This document shows positions 62,618-64,000 of a DNA stretch of 64,000 bases, one piece after another (position 1 is the stretch's first letter; each line of letters starts with the position of its first letter). Source of the DNA: Gammaproteobacteria bacterium (GTDB taxonomy: Bacteria; Pseudomonadota; Gammaproteobacteria; Steroidobacterales; Steroidobacteraceae); assembly GCA_028293765.1 (NCBI GenBank), contig JAQGOG010000210.1, positions 1-64,000 on the forward strand, written 5' to 3'. Both the position numbers and the translations under genes were made by a program. The notes beneath the pieces were generated by a model. It worked only from the letters and a program-made list of their open reading frames with translations. It searched no databases and was not told the origin of the DNA.

Positions 62618-64000
62618 ATGCCTCCTGAAATGTTGTTGACCTCCGAGCCGGGAGACAGCCTGCCCCTCTGGCTCGTCACCGAGGCGGAACTGCCGCGCTG
62701 GCTGAGCGAGCAGCCTGCGGAAGCCGCGGTGTGGGTGCGGGCTCATGGCTTTCAGGGCGAGCGCCATCGCGTCCTGACACTTCCGTCCCGCAATGGCGGG
62801 ATAGCTGGTGCCGTTGCGGGCCTGGGCGCGTTGCGCGCAGTCACGGATCTGAAGTGGTGGCACGCGGCCGGCTTGTCGGACCGACTTCCTGCGCAGGCCT
62901 ATCACCTCGCTTCGACCTTACCCCCGGCAGCGGCGACGCATTTCGTGGTGGGTTGGCTGATGGGTTCGTACCGGATGAGCCGGTATCGGGTCGCGGCGTC
63001 ACCCATTTCCCGCCCGGCGCTGGTTCCTCCGCCGGGCGCCGATCTCATTTATGCGCAAAGCGCGGCAGCGGCCACGGCATTCGCACGCGATCTGATCAAC
63101 ACTCCCGCGAATGATCTCGGACCGGCGGAACTGGCCGGCGCCGCGGTCGACCTCGCAACGCGTTTCGGGGCGCGCTGCGAGATCCTCGGCGGCGATGAGC
63201 TCAAGACTCATGACTTTCCACTCATCCACGCGGTAGGGGCTGGCAGCTCGCGGCAGCCGCGGCTCATCGACCTGCGTTGGGGCGAACGGGACGCACCTCG
63301 CGTGACGATCGTCGGGAAGGGCGTCTGCTTTGATACTGGCGGTCTCGATCTAAAGCCCTCAGCGGGAATGCTGCTGATGAAGAAGGACATGGGGGGTGCG
63401 GCGTGTGCGCTCGCCCTGGCGGAGATGCTCATGCGCCTCGGCGCGCCGGTGCAGCTGCGCGTTCTGATTCCAGCCGTCGAGAACAGCATCGGCGGCAGCG
63501 CCTATCGTCCAGGCGATGTGCTCCGCTCGAGAAAAGGACTGACGGTTGAAATCGGCAACACGGATGCCGAAGGCCGCCTCGTGCTCGCGGATGCACTGGT
63601 CGAAGCCGACGGGGAACGCCCGGACCTTCTCATCGATCTGGCGACGCTCACTGGCGCGGCACGCGTTGCGCTCGGGCCGGAGCTGCCCGCGGCCTACTCG
63701 ACTGATGAAGGGTTGCTTGCGCAGCTGCGGACGAAGGGGGAGGAGGAGGCGGATCCGGTGTGGCCGATGCCACTGTGGTCCGGCTATGACGACGAGTTGG
63801 CCAGCAAGATCGCCGACCTCGGCAACGTATCCGCGGCGCCGTTCGCCGGCTCCATCATCGCAGCCCTGTTCCTCAAGCGCTTCGTCACCGCGACGCCTGC
63901 CTGGCTGCATGTGGATTTGTACGCCTGGAATCCGCGGGAGCGGCCGGGCCGGCCGGTGGGCGCCGAGGCGCAATGCGTCCGGGCACTGTACCGACTCATT
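62618..64000 (+). CDS. M17 family leucyl aminopeptidase (reaches the right edge)
   Basis: 461 codons from the ATG at 62618 with no stop before 64000; GTG codons at 62612 and 62615 and an ATG at 62630 are other starts. The catalytic domain has VTIVGKGVCFDTGGLDLKPS, LLMKKDMGGAACALALAEML, IPAVENSIGGSAYRPGDVLR and the family signature NTDAEGRLVLADALVEADGE, with the two-metal Lys, Asp and Glu ligands in place. The N-terminal domain (about residues 1-150) is shorter and different from PepA, as in the PepA-like subgroup of about 460 residues. It removes N-terminal residues from peptides in the cytosol. At 461 codons it must be nearly complete. It is divergent from the ilv-leu leader. Confidence 0.9.
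   Translation, partial: MPPEMLLTSEPGDSLPLWLVTEAELPRWLSEQPAEAAVWVRAHGFQGERHRVLTLPSRNGGIAGAVAGLGALRAVTDLKWWHAAGLSDRLPAQAYHLASTLPPAAATHFVVGWLMGSYRMSRYRVAASPISRPALVPPPGADLIYAQSAAAATAFARDLINTPANDLGPAELAGAAVDLATRFGARCEILGGDELKTHDFPLIHAVGAGSSRQPRLIDLRWGERDAPRVTIVGKGVCFDTGGLDLKPSAGMLLMKKDMGGAACALALAEMLMRLGAPVQLRVLIPAVENSIGGSAYRPGDVLRSRKGLTVEIGNTDAEGRLVLADALVEADGERPDLLIDLATLTGAARVALGPELPAAYSTDEGLLAQLRTKGEEEADPVWPMPLWSGYDDELASKIADLGNVSAAPFAGSIIAALFLKRFVTATPAWLHVDLYAWNPRERPGRPVGAEAQCVRALYRLI

Noticed and set aside
1-64000. tRNA, rRNA, CRISPR array, insertion sequence or attachment site
   Set aside because: I looked for conserved tRNA arms, regularly spaced repeats, transposase-like proteins and flanking direct repeats and found none convincing; a covariance-model scan would be needed to exclude them fully.

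Overview
The window is 64 kb of GC-rich, densely packed chromosomal DNA from a Gram-negative heterotroph. TonB, a TonB-dependent receptor, an AsmA protein, lipoproteins and a class A PBP1b point to a double-membraned cell. A fused aspartate kinase-diaminopimelate decarboxylase, a PA3496-family protein, a YerC-type gene leading the his operon and a MetX-type homoserine acyltransferase under a SAM riboswitch suggest a gammaproteobacterium near the Xanthomonadales/Steroidobacterales. That placement is inference. I saw no tRNA, rRNA, CRISPR array, insertion sequence or prophage.

Layout. 1-8.7 kb: AsmA, ferredoxin-NADP reductase, an HSDL2-like dehydrogenase, an unusual soluble protein with two Cache-like modules and a CheW domain, TonB, and a secreted protein of unknown function. 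8.8-18.9 kb: a catabolic-looking island with two-subunit aconitase X, an FAD oxidoreductase, an IlvD/Edd dehydratase, a LysR regulator, a TonB-dependent receptor and an MFS transporter; its substrate is unknown. 19.2-24.9 kb: leucine catabolism (GntR regulator and isovaleryl-CoA dehydrogenase, divergent from both methylcrotonyl-CoA carboxylase subunits). 25-30 kb: DsbA, 3-methyladenine glycosylase, a BON lipoprotein, an L,D-transpeptidase and a YqjD-YqjE-YqjK-like membrane module. 30-36 kb: acetate kinase, phosphoketolase, transaldolase and GlgC. 36-45 kb: a LysR regulator, SAM hydroxide adenosyltransferase, the lysine-pathway fusion and PBP1b. 45-52.6 kb: a complete compact his operon headed by yerC. 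52.8-55.4 kb: metX-metB behind a SAM-I riboswitch. 55.4-62.5 kb: ilvC-leuA-ilvE-leuC-leuD-leuB behind a leader-peptide attenuator. The right edge cuts an M17 leucyl aminopeptidase.

The most notable signals are regulatory or translational. (1) An ilv-leu attenuator has a 44-codon leader peptide carrying a dense Val/Leu run, and a duplicated 12-base segment that can compete for the terminator stem. (2) Two genes, hisF and the island's LysR gene, can only be full length if translation starts at ATT, and each has a purine-rich upstream site. (3) The metX riboswitch is followed by a stem that can hide the metX ribosome binding site. (4) A FadR-type operator lies inside the divergent liu promoters. 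(5) Two copies of a structured 130-140 bp repeat lie just before the aspartate kinase fusion.
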